Below, piece after piece: positions 43,162 to 51,504 of a stretch of DNA of 64,000 nt. Made by a program: the position numbers and the translations under genes. This DNA is from Rhizobium sp. NLR16a (lineage in GTDB: Bacteria > Pseudomonadota > Alphaproteobacteria > Rhizobiales > Rhizobiaceae). A model generated the notes under the pieces. It did not search any database. It had not been told where the DNA came from and saw only the letters and a program-made list of their open reading frames with translations. Every line of letters starts with the position of its first letter. Within the stretch, counting starts at the first letter, position 1. The stretch covers positions 1-64,000 of the forward strand of contig NZ_CP072870.1 of assembly GCF_017948245.1 (NCBI RefSeq). The letters run 5' to 3'.

Positions 43162-43293
43162 TCAGGCGACGCGGGCGGCGATCGCCATGTTCCAGTTGTC
43201 GGCGTGGAAGGCGGGTCTGTCAGCCGGCTGCCGCGGCGAGCCCGGTTCGGATCGCTCGACCTTCCCGGCCGATCGAAGGCTGATGTAACGCAT
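43162..43293 (-). CDS. Possible 43-residue leader protein of the symporter operon
   Basis: ATG 43293 has a near-perfect ribosome-binding site (GGGAGGAATTCAT). The frame encodes 43 residues (starts MRYISLRSAGKVERSEPGS, ends NMAIAARVA) and stops 12 bp before the DUF3311 start. No membrane helix is seen. It could be a real small protein or a translated leader that couples translation to the next genes. Support is the strong ribosome-binding site and tight spacing only. Confidence 0.45.
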   Translation of the reverse strand: MRYISLRSAGKVERSEPGSPRQPADRPAFHADNWNMAIAARVA

Positions 43294-43393
43294 ATGAATT
43301 CCTCCCAACGACTGACACTTGGCCAGCCGCGGATGGAGTCCTATGGCGTCGGTTTTGTCCTCACAAGATGGGCGCGGGGCCGAAATGCCGGGG

Positions 43394-43413
43394 CCTACCC
43401 AGAAGTGGGTAGG
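43394..43413. promoter_or_regulatory. Dyad CCTACCC-N6-GGGTAGG upstream of the symporter operon
   Basis: A perfect 7-bp inverted repeat that overlaps the last codons of the response-regulator gene and lies about 100 bp upstream of the small ORF. It could be a terminator of the regulator operon or, as a TACCC-N6-GGGTA dyad, a binding site for the NarL-type regulator itself. Confidence 0.4.
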
Positions 43414-44066
43414 CGCGGATTTCCGCTGATTTTCGAGACGATACCGTGATCGAGCGCATAGCGGATGAGGCCGGCCGTGGTGGCGATGCCGAGCTTCTTC
43501 TTGAGGTTCTTGCGGTGCGTTTCCGCCGTCGCGGCGGTTATTCCGAGCGCTTCGGCGATCTCCCTGTTGCTGCTGCCGGCAACGATCAGCCCGAGAATGT
43601 CGCGCTCGCGAGGCGTCAGGGGATCACTGCCCTCTTCCGCGCGTTCGCCCATCAGCGCGTCGAAGACACCCGAGGAGAAATAGGTGCCCCCCGCAGCCAC
43701 GGTGTCGATAGCCGAGACAATCTCGTCAGTCGAAACATCTTTGAGCACGTAACCGGCAGCGCCATGCATGACCGAGGAGGAGATATATTCGCGGCTGTCA
43801 TGCATGGAGAGCATGACAACACGGGCCTGGGGAAGCTCGCTCCTGAACAGTTCGATCGCATCGATACCGCTGAGTTTCGGCATGTTGATGTCCATCAGCA
43901 CCACCTGCGGCTGGACCTGCCGGGCGATGTCGAGACCCGTTTGGGCAAGCCCTGCGGTGCCGGCGACTTCGATATGATCGAAGGTTTCGAGGACGGCTTT
44001 CAGCCCGTCCAGCACCAGCGGATGGTTGTCGATCAGGAGCACCTTGATTTTCGGGCGTTCGGTCAT
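43395..44066 (-). CDS. mctR: NarL/FixJ-type response regulator
   Basis: 223 residues. Receiver domain: LLIDNHPLVLDGLKAVLETF, phospho-acceptor Asp in VVLMDINMPKLSG, Ser and Lys in VVMLSMHDSRE and GYVLKDVS. LuxR-type helix-turn-helix from about 155: LTPRERDILGLIVAGSSNRE, AEALGITAATAETHRKNLKK. The start overlaps the kinase gene by 4 bp. It should activate the symporter operon immediately downstream, as MctR does for mctP. Confidence 0.78.
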   Translation of the reverse strand: MTERPKIKVLLIDNHPLVLDGLKAVLETFDHIEVAGTAGLAQTGLDIARQVQPQVVLMDINMPKLSGIDAIELFRSELPQARVVMLSMHDSREYISSSVMHGAAGYVLKDVSTDEIVSAIDTVAAGGTYFSSGVFDALMGERAEEGSDPLTPRERDILGLIVAGSSNREIAEALGITAATAETHRKNLKKKLGIATTAGLIRYALDHGIVSKISGNPRLPTSG

Positions 44067-45448
44067 GCGGCTTCCGCCTGCTTGCCGACGGGCAGATTGG
44101 CCGATCTCGGCATCATCGCCGTCAGCGTCGTGCCGGACTCGCTGCTGTTGATAAGCAGCAGGCCGCGGAAGTGGGCCATCCGCTCCTGCATGTTGCGCAG
44201 CCCGAGCCCTGATTCGCCGTCTGCGCCGTCCTTGCTGCCGTCGAAGCCGGTGCCGTTGTCTGAAATCGTCATGCGGGCGCGGCCGCCGTCGCTCCAGAGC
44301 TTCACCGAAAGCTTCGAGGCGCCCGAGTGCCGCTCGACATTGTTGAAGGCTTCCTGTGCGACGCGATAGAGGGCAGTGTTGGCCTCGGCTTTCAGCGTGC
44401 CGGTAAAGCCTGAAGCGTCGATATCAGTCTCGATCCCCGTGCGCTCGGCGAAATGATGACAGAGCGCCTCCAGCGCGGCTGTCAGGCCGAGATCGTCGAG
44501 CACGCGGGGGCGCAGATCGTGCGACAGCCGCCGGATTTCCTTGATGGCGCCGTTTAGCGCCTCGACACCACGGTCGATGGTCAGCGCTGCATCGTCGACG
44601 TTGGTCCTGACCTTGCGGCCGGCGAGATCCATCGCATAGCGCACCCCGAGAAGATTCTGGGAAATGCCGTCGTGCAGCTCGCGGGCGAGCCGCGCGCGTT
44701 CTTCCTCCTGGGTATCGATGACCCGCTGCGTCAGCTCCTTGAGTCGGCCGTCGGCCATACGGCGCTCATGGAAGGTCAGCAGCATGCAGGTCGTGAAGAC
44801 GACGAGCACCGAAGGTACGGCAATCAGCGCGACGATGACGAAGGTTCGTCTGATGTTGGCGCGCATCACGGCGTTGGCGGCCGCACTCTGGGCAAAGACG
44901 TCGTCGAGATAGACGCCGGTTCCCACCACCCAGCGCCATTTGTCGAGGCTGACGACGAAGGAGAGCTTGTCGGCAACCTGCCCGGTCGAGGGTTTCTGCC
45001 ATTTATATTGATGCAGGCCGCCGCCGGCCTTTGCCGTGGCGATCAGCTCGGCAATGACCTTGTCGCCGTCAGGATCGGTAAGATCCAGCCAATTCTGCCC
45101 ATGCCGGAAGCTCTGGCGCGGATGAACGATATTGTTGCCGTCATAGTCATAGACGAAGAAATAGCCATCCCTGCCGTAATCGAGCGAGGTCAGAATTTCA
45201 GCCACCTGCTGCTTGGCGGCTTCGTCGTCGGGACCGGCCTTATCATAGATCGCTTGGATGGCGGACAAGGCAAGATTGGTCAGGTTGAGGATTTCGGTTT
45301 CCTTTGTCTTCAGCATGTTCTGCTCGAACGTGTCGATGCTGTTCTTTGCGAGATTTGCCGATTGCCAAGTGATGAAGGTGGTGATCGCGAGGATCGAGAT
45401 GACGAGCGGAACGATCGCCAATGCGATGATCTGGTGTCGTAGCGTCAA
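44063..45448 (-). CDS. mctS: Cache-domain sensor histidine kinase
   Basis: 461 residues: membrane helix 1 (IIALAIVPLVISILAITTFI), a periplasmic single-Cache domain (YGRDGYFFVYDYDGNNIVHP ... WRWVVGTGVYLDDVF), membrane helix 2 (FVIVALIAVPSVLVVFTTCM), a HisKA_3 dimerisation domain with RLARELHDGISQNLLG, and an ATPase domain ending GLGLRNMQERM. Such Cache domains bind small carboxylates, matching a monocarboxylate symporter. Start is TTG 45448, eight bases after GGAGG; the nearer ATG is too close to that site. Confidence 0.78.
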   Translation of the reverse strand: MTLRHQIIALAIVPLVISILAITTFITWQSANLAKNSIDTFEQNMLKTKETEILNLTNLALSAIQAIYDKAGPDDEAAKQQVAEILTSLDYGRDGYFFVYDYDGNNIVHPRQSFRHGQNWLDLTDPDGDKVIAELIATAKAGGGLHQYKWQKPSTGQVADKLSFVVSLDKWRWVVGTGVYLDDVFAQSAAANAVMRANIRRTFVIVALIAVPSVLVVFTTCMLLTFHERRMADGRLKELTQRVIDTQEEERARLARELHDGISQNLLGVRYAMDLAGRKVRTNVDDAALTIDRGVEALNGAIKEIRRLSHDLRPRVLDDLGLTAALEALCHHFAERTGIETDIDASGFTGTLKAEANTALYRVAQEAFNNVERHSGASKLSVKLWSDGGRARMTISDNGTGFDGSKDGADGESGLGLRNMQERMAHFRGLLLINSSESGTTLTAMMPRSANLPVGKQAEAA

Positions 45449-45528
45449 CGGTCATTCCTCCCAAGGATCTGCGCCCGGAATTATGCCCTTTGCCCGATCT
45501 GAGTCCAGTCGCTTGCCCGGGCGCGATC

Positions 45529-46005
45529 CTATTCCAGCGGCACGAACAGGCCGAGCTTGACGTCGCGCAGCACGACATTGGTGTGCATGCGGCGGATCTG
45601 CGGATTGTCAGCCATGATGAGGGCGGCGATATCGTCATAATGCTCGACGTCGCGGGCGGTGACGATCGCGATCAGATCGACCGCGCCGGTGACGTAATAG
45701 ACCTGCTGGATATGATCCTGTTTTTCCGCCCAGACGCGGAACTTCGCCAAGGCGTCGTAATTGTCCCGCTCGATCTCCATCCCGACGATGAACACCATCG
45801 ATGTTCCCGTCGCCTTCCGGTCGAGGACGGCGACCTCCGCTTTGATGATCCCTTCCTCGCGCAGGCGCTTCAACCGCCGCTGCACGGCCGAGACCGACAA
45901 CCCCACCCGTTCGGCGATCGTTTCGGCCTTCAGCTGGCAGTCGCGCTGAACGATATCGAGAATGTCACGATCAAAACGATCCAGCTGTTCCATTGTCCAG
46001 TCCAT
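45529..46005 (-). CDS. Lrp/AsnC-family regulator
   Basis: 158 residues: N-terminal helix-turn-helix (LDRFDRDILDIVQRDCQLKA, VGLSVSAVQRRLKRLREEGI) and a RAM ligand domain (VYYVTGAVDLIAIVTARDVE). It is divergent from an amino-acid ABC operon that ends with a homocysteine methyltransferase, so local control by an amino acid is likely. ATG codons at 46005 and 45993 are both possible; neither has a clear ribosome-binding site. Confidence 0.87.
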   Translation of the reverse strand: MDWTMEQLDRFDRDILDIVQRDCQLKAETIAERVGLSVSAVQRRLKRLREEGIIKAEVAVLDRKATGTSMVFIVGMEIERDNYDALAKFRVWAEKQDHIQQVYYVTGAVDLIAIVTARDVEHYDDIAALIMADNPQIRRMHTNVVLRDVKLGLFVPLE

Positions 46006-46090
46006 TTCGGCGTTTCGCGGCTCATGCGTTCTGCCCGATTTGCCGCATGAGAAAGATTATTTTGCACATTAAATGCAGAAGAGGCAGAAA

Positions 46091-46111
46091 TTGCGCGAAA
46101 AAACCGCGCAA
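46091..46111. promoter_or_regulatory. Inverted repeat TTGCGCG-N7-CGCGCAA in the Lrp/ABC promoter gap
   Basis: A perfect 7-bp dyad with an A-rich 7-base spacer in the AT-rich 150-bp gap between the Lrp gene and the ABC ATPase gene, with its right end 44 bp before the ATPase start. A plausible operator for the divergent Lrp protein. Confidence 0.4.
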
Positions 46112-46155
46112 CTTTATCATTATCCTTCGCAAACTCATTTCAGCCGGACCCATGC

Positions 46156-46935
46156 ATGTCGGATCAGTCCATTCCTGCTCTTCGCGTCGAAGATCTTCAT
46201 AAAAGCTTCGGCTCGCAACAGGTTCTCAAGGGTATTTCGGCTGAGGCCCATAAGTCTGACGTCATCTCCATTATCGGCTCGTCCGGTTCTGGCAAGAGCA
46301 CCTTCCTCAGATGCATCAATTTTCTGGAAACGCCGGATCGCGGCCGCATCGCCGTGAACGGCGAGGCGGTCGCTCTGAAGACCGGTCGCGGCGGACGGCT
46401 GCAGCCGCAGAGCTGGCGGCAGATCGAGCGGCTGCGAACCGGGCTCGGCATGGTCTTTCAGAGCTTCAATCTCTGGGCCCATCGGACCGTGCTGGAAAAC
46501 GTCATCGAGGCGCCGGTGCATGTCATGGGCGTTTCCAGGCGCGAGGCGATCGAAAAGGCGGAAGCCCTGCTGCACAAGGTCGGGCTCTTCGACAAGCGTG
46601 ATGCCTATCCCGCCTTTCTCTCCGGCGGCCAGCAGCAGCGCGCGGCGATCGCAAGAGCGCTCTGCGTCGATCCCGCCGTCATGCTGTTCGATGAGCCGAC
46701 ATCGGCGCTCGATCCCGAACTGGTTGGCGAGGTGCTGAAAGTCATCCGCGATCTGGCGGAAGAGGGCCGGACCATGCTGATCGTCACGCATGAAATGCGC
46801 TTCGCCCGCGACGTCTCGAGTCGCGTCCTCTTCCTGCACCAGGGTCGGATCGAGGAGGAAGGCACGCCGGAGCAAGTCTTCGGGGCACCTGTCAGCGCCC
46901 GCTGCCGGGAATTCACTCGTCTCAGCGCCCACTGA
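46156..46935 (+). CDS. Polar amino-acid ABC transporter ATPase (HisP/GlnQ family)
   Basis: 259 residues. It has Walker [19 protein letters not shown], signature [15 protein letters not shown], Walker [15 protein letters not shown] and the family segment [20 protein letters not shown]. First gene of an operon with its receptor, two permeases and a methyltransferase. No clear ribosome-binding site; the ATG shown is the first in frame. Confidence 0.88.
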   Translation: MSDQSIPALRVEDLHKSFGSQQVLKGISAEAHKSDVISIIGSSGSGKSTFLRCINFLETPDRGRIAVNGEAVALKTGRGGRLQPQSWRQIERLRTGLGMVFQSFNLWAHRTVLENVIEAPVHVMGVSRREAIEKAEALLHKVGLFDKRDAYPAFLSGGQQQRAAIARALCVDPAVMLFDEPTSALDPELVGEVLKVIRDLAEEGRTMLIVTHEMRFARDVSSRVLFLHQGRIEEEGTPEQVFGAPVSARCREFTRLSAH

Positions 46936-46982
46936 ACCGCCATCGAGCCATCACCACAACACGAACCAGGAGAATCCTGCGA

Positions 46983-47756
46983 ATGAAACTGCTCCCCACG
47001 CTTTTCGCCGGCGTCGCATTTGCGCTTTCCGCCGTCGCGGCACAGGCCGACGTCCGCTTCGGTGTCATGAACGAATCTTATCCGCCCTTCTTCGCCAAGG
47101 ACGCTTCGGGCCAGTGGCAGGGATGGGAAATCGATCTGATGAATGCCGTCTGCGAAGAGATGAAGGAGAGGTGCTCGATCGTCGAGATCTCTTGGGATGG
47201 CCTCATTCCGGCTCTTGAGAGCAAGAAGTTCGACGTGATCTGGTCGTCGATGTCGAACACCGCGGAACGCTCGAAGGTGATCGACTTCACCGATAAATAC
47301 TACAACACGCCGAGCACGCTGATCGGCCCCAAGGATCAGAAGCCGGGCGCCACGGCAGAGGACGTGAAGGGCAAGACCATCGGTATCCAAGTGTCGACGA
47401 TCCAGTCGGAATATTACAAGAAGTATTTTGCCGACGTCGCCGAGGAAAAGACCTACCAGACACTCGACGAGGCTTTCCAGGATCTCGCCTCCGGCCGCAT
47501 CGATTACGTCTTCGGTGATTCGCTGGCGCTTGACGCCTTCCTGAAAAGCGATGCCGGCAAGGATTGCTGCGCCAACATGGGCGATGTCGCCGACGACAAG
47601 GAGATCCTTGGGGCTGGCGTTTCCGGCGGCCTGCGCAAGGAAGATACGGAGCTGAAAGCCAAGCTGAACAAGGCGATATCAGCGGTTCGCGCCAACGGTC
47701 AGTACGACGCGATCACCAAGAAGTACTTCGACTTCGATATCTACGGCGCGAAGTAA
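46983..47756 (+). CDS. Amino-acid periplasmic binding protein (SBP_bac_3)
   Basis: 257 residues with a signal peptide (LFAGVAFALSAVAAQA). Core motifs are FGVMNESYPPFFAKDASGQW, GWEIDLMNAVCEEM and ISWDGLIPALESKKFDVIWS. It shares a paired-Cys motif (DCCANMGD) with the orphan receptor at 6317. Ligand unknown. With the downstream homocysteine methyltransferase a sulfur amino acid or S-methylmethionine is an attractive guess. AGGAG lies just before the ATG. Confidence 0.87.
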   Translation: MKLLPTLFAGVAFALSAVAAQADVRFGVMNESYPPFFAKDASGQWQGWEIDLMNAVCEEMKERCSIVEISWDGLIPALESKKFDVIWSSMSNTAERSKVIDFTDKYYNTPSTLIGPKDQKPGATAEDVKGKTIGIQVSTIQSEYYKKYFADVAEEKTYQTLDEAFQDLASGRIDYVFGDSLALDAFLKSDAGKDCCANMGDVADDKEILGAGVSGGLRKEDTELKAKLNKAISAVRANGQYDAITKKYFDFDIYGAK

Positions 47757-47768
47757 GCACTTCTAGAG

Positions 47769-48494
47769 ATGGCGACCGCGCAACAAGGCATTCTGGACCT
47801 GCTGTCCCCCTATCCTCCGGGATGGGGCGGCGTTCTCTTGGCAGGTGCAGTCTCCACGGTCGCCATCTCGGCCTGCGCCTTTGCCGTCGGTCTGCTGCTC
47901 GGCACGGGCGGCGCGCTGGGAAAGCTTTCGGGCAATCCAGTGCTCCGCCTGCTGCTTGATTTCTATACCACCGTCATTCGCGCTGTTCCCGAGCTGATCC
48001 TGATCGTCGGGCTCTATTATGCCGGCACCGACGGCCTCAACCGGCTGCTGGCGGCTTTCAATCTGCCGCCGCTCGAGGTGAACGGTTTCGTCGCCGCCGT
48101 CGCCGTGCTCGGCTTCGTGCAGGGCGCCTATATGACCGAGGTGCTGCGCGGCGCGATCCTCGCCATTCCCGTCGGCCAGATTGAAGCCGCCAAGGCTTTC
48201 GGCATGGGACCGGTGCTGCGGTTCCGCCGCATCCTGCTGCCGGCGCTGTTGCCGAACGCGCTGCCGGGGCTTGCTAATTTGTGGATGTCGGTGACCAAGG
48301 ATAGCGCGCTGGTCGCCGTCGTCGGCTATCAGGAACTGGCGCTCGCCACCCGTCTCGCCGGGGCAAGCACCAAACATTACTTCGTGTTTTTCCTCGCCTC
48401 GGCTCTTCTCTATCTCGCCATCACACTCGCTTCCAACGTCGTCTTCAAACTGATCGAAGGGCGGGTGCGGCGGGGACAGCCGCGTCTGGCCTGA
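47769..48494 (+). CDS. Amino-acid ABC permease (HisQ type)
   Basis: 241 residues with about five helices of the His/Glu/Gln/Arg/opine permease family. Recognisable are the first helix (LLAGAVSTVAISACAFAVGL), YTTVIRAVPELILIVGLYY and the EAA loop AAKAFGMGPVLRFRRILLPA. It lies 12 bp after the receptor gene and pairs with the next permease. Confidence 0.86.
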   Translation: MATAQQGILDLLSPYPPGWGGVLLAGAVSTVAISACAFAVGLLLGTGGALGKLSGNPVLRLLLDFYTTVIRAVPELILIVGLYYAGTDGLNRLLAAFNLPPLEVNGFVAAVAVLGFVQGAYMTEVLRGAILAIPVGQIEAAKAFGMGPVLRFRRILLPALLPNALPGLANLWMSVTKDSALVAVVGYQELALATRLAGASTKHYFVFFLASALLYLAITLASNVVFKLIEGRVRRGQPRLA

Positions 48495-48506
48495 AGAAAG
48501 CGCGCC

Positions 48507-49196
48507 ATGAGTTTCACCTGGATCTCCTCCTATTGGCCGCTGCTTCTGACCGGCGCCTGGCAGACCGTAGCGCTGCTGGTCATATCAGTGGTGCTCGGTT
48601 TCGTGATCGCCATCGGTCTCGCTTTCGCACAGGTCAGCGGCGGCAGGCTGACGCGGCTTGCCGCCCGCGGCTACTGCACCTTCTTCCGCGGCACGCCACT
48701 GCTGATCCAGCTTTGGCTCCTCTATTACGGGGTCGGCTCGCTGCTGCCGATGATCCCTGGCATCCGCCAGAGCCTGTTTTGGCCGATCCTGCGCGAGGGG
48801 TTTTTCTTCGCTTCCGTCAGCTTCACGCTGAATTATGCGGCCTATGAGGCCGAGGTGCTGCGCGGTGCGCTGCTTGCCGTTCCCAAGGGCGAGCTTGAAG
48901 CCGGTCGGGCCTTCGGCCTGTCGCCCTGGAAGCTAACCCGCCGTATCTGGTTGCCGCGCGCCATTCGCATCGCCCTGCCGACCATTGCCGGAGAGATCGT
49001 CATGCAGCTCAAGGCGACGCCGCTCGCCTTCACCGTGACGGTGATGGATCTCTACGCCGCCGCCAACAAGGTTCGCCAGGACACGTTGCTCGTCTACGAA
49101 CCGCTCATCGTCGTCACCCTCTTTTATCTCGTCCTGACCGCCGTTATCGCCCGCGTCTTTCGAGGTCTCGAAGCGCAGGTGCCGGTTCGCCGCTAG
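48507..49196 (+). CDS. Amino-acid ABC permease (HisM type)
   Basis: 229 residues of the same permease family: LTGAWQTVALLVISVVLGFV, CTFFRGTPLLIQLWLLYYGV, EAGRAFGLSPWKLTRRIWLP and IVMQLKATPLAFTVTVMDLY. It starts 12 bp after the first permease and completes the importer. A 73-bp gap leads to the methyltransferase gene. Confidence 0.86.
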   Translation: MSFTWISSYWPLLLTGAWQTVALLVISVVLGFVIAIGLAFAQVSGGRLTRLAARGYCTFFRGTPLLIQLWLLYYGVGSLLPMIPGIRQSLFWPILREGFFFASVSFTLNYAAYEAEVLRGALLAVPKGELEAGRAFGLSPWKLTRRIWLPRAIRIALPTIAGEIVMQLKATPLAFTVTVMDLYAAANKVRQDTLLVYEPLIVVTLFYLVLTAVIARVFRGLEAQVPVRR

Positions 49197-49269
49197 GCGG
49201 AAGCTCGCCACTTTATTTTGAAAAGCCCGCCGCCGATGACGGCGCGACAGCCTGGATGGAGACTACCTC

Positions 49270-50178
49270 ATGAGCACAACGCGAATTCTCGATGGCGGCA
49301 TGAGCCGCGAGCTTCTGCGGCTGGGCGCCGAACTGAAGCAGCCGGAATGGTCGGCGCTGGCGCTGATGAATTCGCCCGACATCGTGCGGGAGGTACACAG
49401 GGAATTCATCGCCGCCGGCTCTGAGATCATTACGACGAACAGCTATGCGCTCGTGCCCTTCCATATCGGTGAAGACCGATTTCAGCAGGCGGGGCCTGCT
49501 CTGATTCGCCTTGCCGGGCGCCTGGCGCGGGAGGCTGCCGATGCCGTAACCGGCCGGAGAGTGCTGGTCGCCGGCTCGCTGCCACCGATCTTCGGCTCCT
49601 ACGAGCCTGAGAATTTCCAGCCTTCCCGGGTGCAGGACTATCTCAAGGTGCTGGTCGAAAACCTCGCTCCCTTCGTCGACCTGTGGCTCGGCGAAACTTT
49701 GAGCCTGATTGCCGAGGGCGAGGCCGTCCGCGAGGCAGTGGCGGCATCGGGCAAGCCGTTCTGGATTTCGTTCACACTGGCGGATGACGAGGCGGCGACC
49801 AGGGGCGGCGCGCCTAAACTCCGCTCCGGCGAAAGCGCCGAGGAGGCGGCTTCCTGGGCGGTGTCGTCGGGTGCTGAGGCTTTCCTGTTCAATTGCAGCA
49901 AGCCGGAGGTCATGCAGCGCGCGGTCGAGACGGCGGCACGGGTGTTCCGGGAGAGGAATGCGCAGATCGAAATCGGCGTCTATGCCAATGCCTTCGAAGG
50001 AGAAACGGGCGAGGGAGCCGCCAATGAAGGCCTGCACGATACCCGTAATGACCTGAACGACGACGCCTATTCGCGCTTTGCCTGTTCCTGGGCCGAAGCG
50101 GGTGCCACGATCATCGGCGGCTGCTGCGGCATCGGCGCTGCCCATATTCATCGCCTCGGCAGGACGCTTTCGCGCTGA
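49270..50178 (+). CDS. Homocysteine S-methyltransferase (MmuM-like)
   Basis: 302 residues of the zinc-dependent homocysteine/betaine methyltransferase fold: LDGGMSRELLRLGAEL at the start, AGSLPPIFGSYEPENF, a first zinc Cys in AFLFNCSKPEVMQ and the closing Cys pair in TIIGGCCGIGAAHI. These enzymes transfer a methyl from S-methylmethionine or a betaine to homocysteine, giving methionine. GGAG precedes the ATG. The operon with an amino-acid importer and an Lrp regulator suggests S-methylmethionine salvage; a betaine donor is an alternative given the carnitine-to-betaine locus elsewhere in the window. Confidence 0.84.
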   Translation: MSTTRILDGGMSRELLRLGAELKQPEWSALALMNSPDIVREVHREFIAAGSEIITTNSYALVPFHIGEDRFQQAGPALIRLAGRLAREAADAVTGRRVLVAGSLPPIFGSYEPENFQPSRVQDYLKVLVENLAPFVDLWLGETLSLIAEGEAVREAVAASGKPFWISFTLADDEAATRGGAPKLRSGESAEEAASWAVSSGAEAFLFNCSKPEVMQRAVETAARVFRERNAQIEIGVYANAFEGETGEGAANEGLHDTRNDLNDDAYSRFACSWAEAGATIIGGCCGIGAAHIHRLGRTLSR

Positions 50179-50322
50179 GGCGATATCTTGGCCGCGGGTG
50201 ACGGTCGCCGTGCCGCCGCTCAGCCCTTGATTGTTTCGAGCATATTCATGTGATGATGGCGCAGGTCGCCCATTCCGCCTCGGCGACGGGCGTCTGTCAC
50301 TTCTTTCGCGAAGCTTGCCGTT

Positions 50323-50505
50323 CACCCATTCGCGGTGGCTTGGGGAGATCTGATGGGCCACGCAAAGCGGAGCGGCCGTGGCTTATCGTCGATGGATGGG
50401 TTGATCGCTGCGACCGCGGTTGCTCACGATCTTGCCCTTGCGACGCGCAACACCAGGGGCTTCGAAGGTTTTGGAATCGAGCTCGTGGATCCATGGGTCG
50501 GGTGA
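50323..50505 (+). pseudogene. C-terminal remnant of a VapC-type PIN-domain toxin
   Basis: The plus frame ending TGA 50503-50505 reads WGDLMGHAKRSGRGLSSMDG, then LIAATAVAHDLALATRNTRG and a tail ending FGIELVDPWVG. This is the C-terminal half of VapC/FitB ribonuclease toxins, including the conserved Asp in SMDGLIAATA and the LATRN strand. The N-terminal part with the first catalytic Asp is missing, no start codon with a ribosome-binding site precedes it, and no antitoxin gene is adjacent. It is therefore a broken toxin-antitoxin module. Confidence 0.7.
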
Positions 50506-50515
50506 AACGCTGTTA

Positions 50516-50633
50516 GGGCAACATCTCCATCGAGACGGGCGAGCGCATCTTCCATGTGCCGGTGCAGCGATATTACGAGCAGACGAAGATCAGCCCAAAG
50601 TTGGGCCGCCGGCCGGCGGAAATCGAAATCGTA
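50516..50633 (+). repeat. Diverged direct repeat, copy A
   Basis: Starts GGGCAACATC and ends AATCGAAATCGTA; about 90% alike to 51232-51383 except that about 35 internal bases are absent. One frame reads ERIFHVPVQRYYEQTKI in both copies, but the second copy is shifted just upstream, so coding is doubtful. Confidence 0.65.
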
Positions 50634-50866
50634 ATGTGCGAAGATGGCCTGAACTCGAAAGGCCCCTTGCACAGCGGCGTTCATTTCTGGACGTATCGCC
50701 CGGCTTTCGCGGTCGATCGTCGAAATCGCTAAGTAAGAAATTGCGCAGACATTAATGCGCCCTAAGGAGACTTCGCCGGCGATCTGGATCGATCTCACCT
50801 CTCCGAGTCCAATCACGGTCCATTGACCCGCTTGAAGTTTCCCCGTTTCCGCTCAAAGCGATGCAC

Positions 50867-50888
50867 CGCCCGACACTCGGGCGCTGTT
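50867..50888 (+). terminator. Rho-independent terminator-like hairpin
   Basis: A perfect 7-bp stem CGCCCGA/TCGGGCG with a 3-base loop, followed by CTGTTTTT on the plus strand. No gene directly precedes it, so it may end a decayed or small-RNA transcript. Confidence 0.5.
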
Positions 50889-51071
50889 TTTCGCCAGTGA
50901 CGCGATGATCGCGTCAAGTCGCTGAGATTGTTTTCCGCGTCGACCAATGCCGCCTCTGCGGTCGTCAGCCGCGAGCCCTCCTACGGCGCCGTGTCAGATA
51001 AGCTCTTTTGGATAGATATTCGCCGTGCCCTAGGGGGTTACAGTCTCCGCCCGAAATGACGGAGATGGGGC

Positions 51072-51167
51072 ATGCGTCACAATAATCGCAATCCGCAGAG
51101 ATCAGTGCTGTTCGAGGCGCCGGGGTTGCTCATCGGCGCTCTCGCATTTGGCGCCGCCGGCGGCTGA
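51072..51167 (+). CDS. Possible 31-residue membrane microprotein
   Basis: ATG 51072 is preceded by GGAGATGGGGC. The frame encodes a polar N-terminus (MRHNNRNPQRSV) followed by a hydrophobic Gly/Ala-rich helix (LLIGALAFGAAGG). The ribosome-binding site GGAGA can pair with TCTCC about 15 bases upstream, forming a hairpin. Too short for firm support; chance is a real alternative. Confidence 0.3.
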   Translation: MRHNNRNPQRSVLFEAPGLLIGALAFGAAGG

Positions 51168-51231
51168 CTGTCAGCGACTTGCTCGCCTTATGGAGCACTT
51201 CAGGCCGCTCCGGACAGTCGTTCAGGATCAA

Positions 51232-51383
51232 GGGCAACATCCCATCGAGACGAGCGAGCGCATCTTTCATGTGCCGGTGCAGCGATACTACGAGCAGACT
51301 AAGATCAACCCCAAGTACGGAGAACGGCGGTTCCGCTCGGAATTCGGAGCTTGGGCCGCCGGCTGGCGGAAATCGAAATCGTA
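51232..51383 (+). repeat. Diverged direct repeat, copy B
   Basis: Longer copy of the 50516-50633 repeat, 717 bp further on in the same orientation. It includes an internal 35-bp stretch missing from copy A (after CCCAAG). Both copies end with the same AATCGAAATCGTA. Confidence 0.65.
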
Positions 51384-51504
51384 GTGAGCGGAGAGGACAA
51401 CACGCCATCGCACACGCCGCTCGTCAACACCAGTAACGACTGGTGCGAATAAATCCTCAATAAGAGATCGATGCACGGAACCTTACCGATCCTATCTTAT
51501 TGTA

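Noticed and set aside
49197..49269. SAM riboswitch before the homocysteine methyltransferase
   Set aside because: The gap is only 73 bp and shows just a small CGCCG-CGGCG hairpin. I could not fit a SAM-II or SAH riboswitch fold.
50516..51383. CRISPR array or tandem repeat
   Set aside because: Only two copies, more than 100 bp each and 717 bp apart, without regular spacers.
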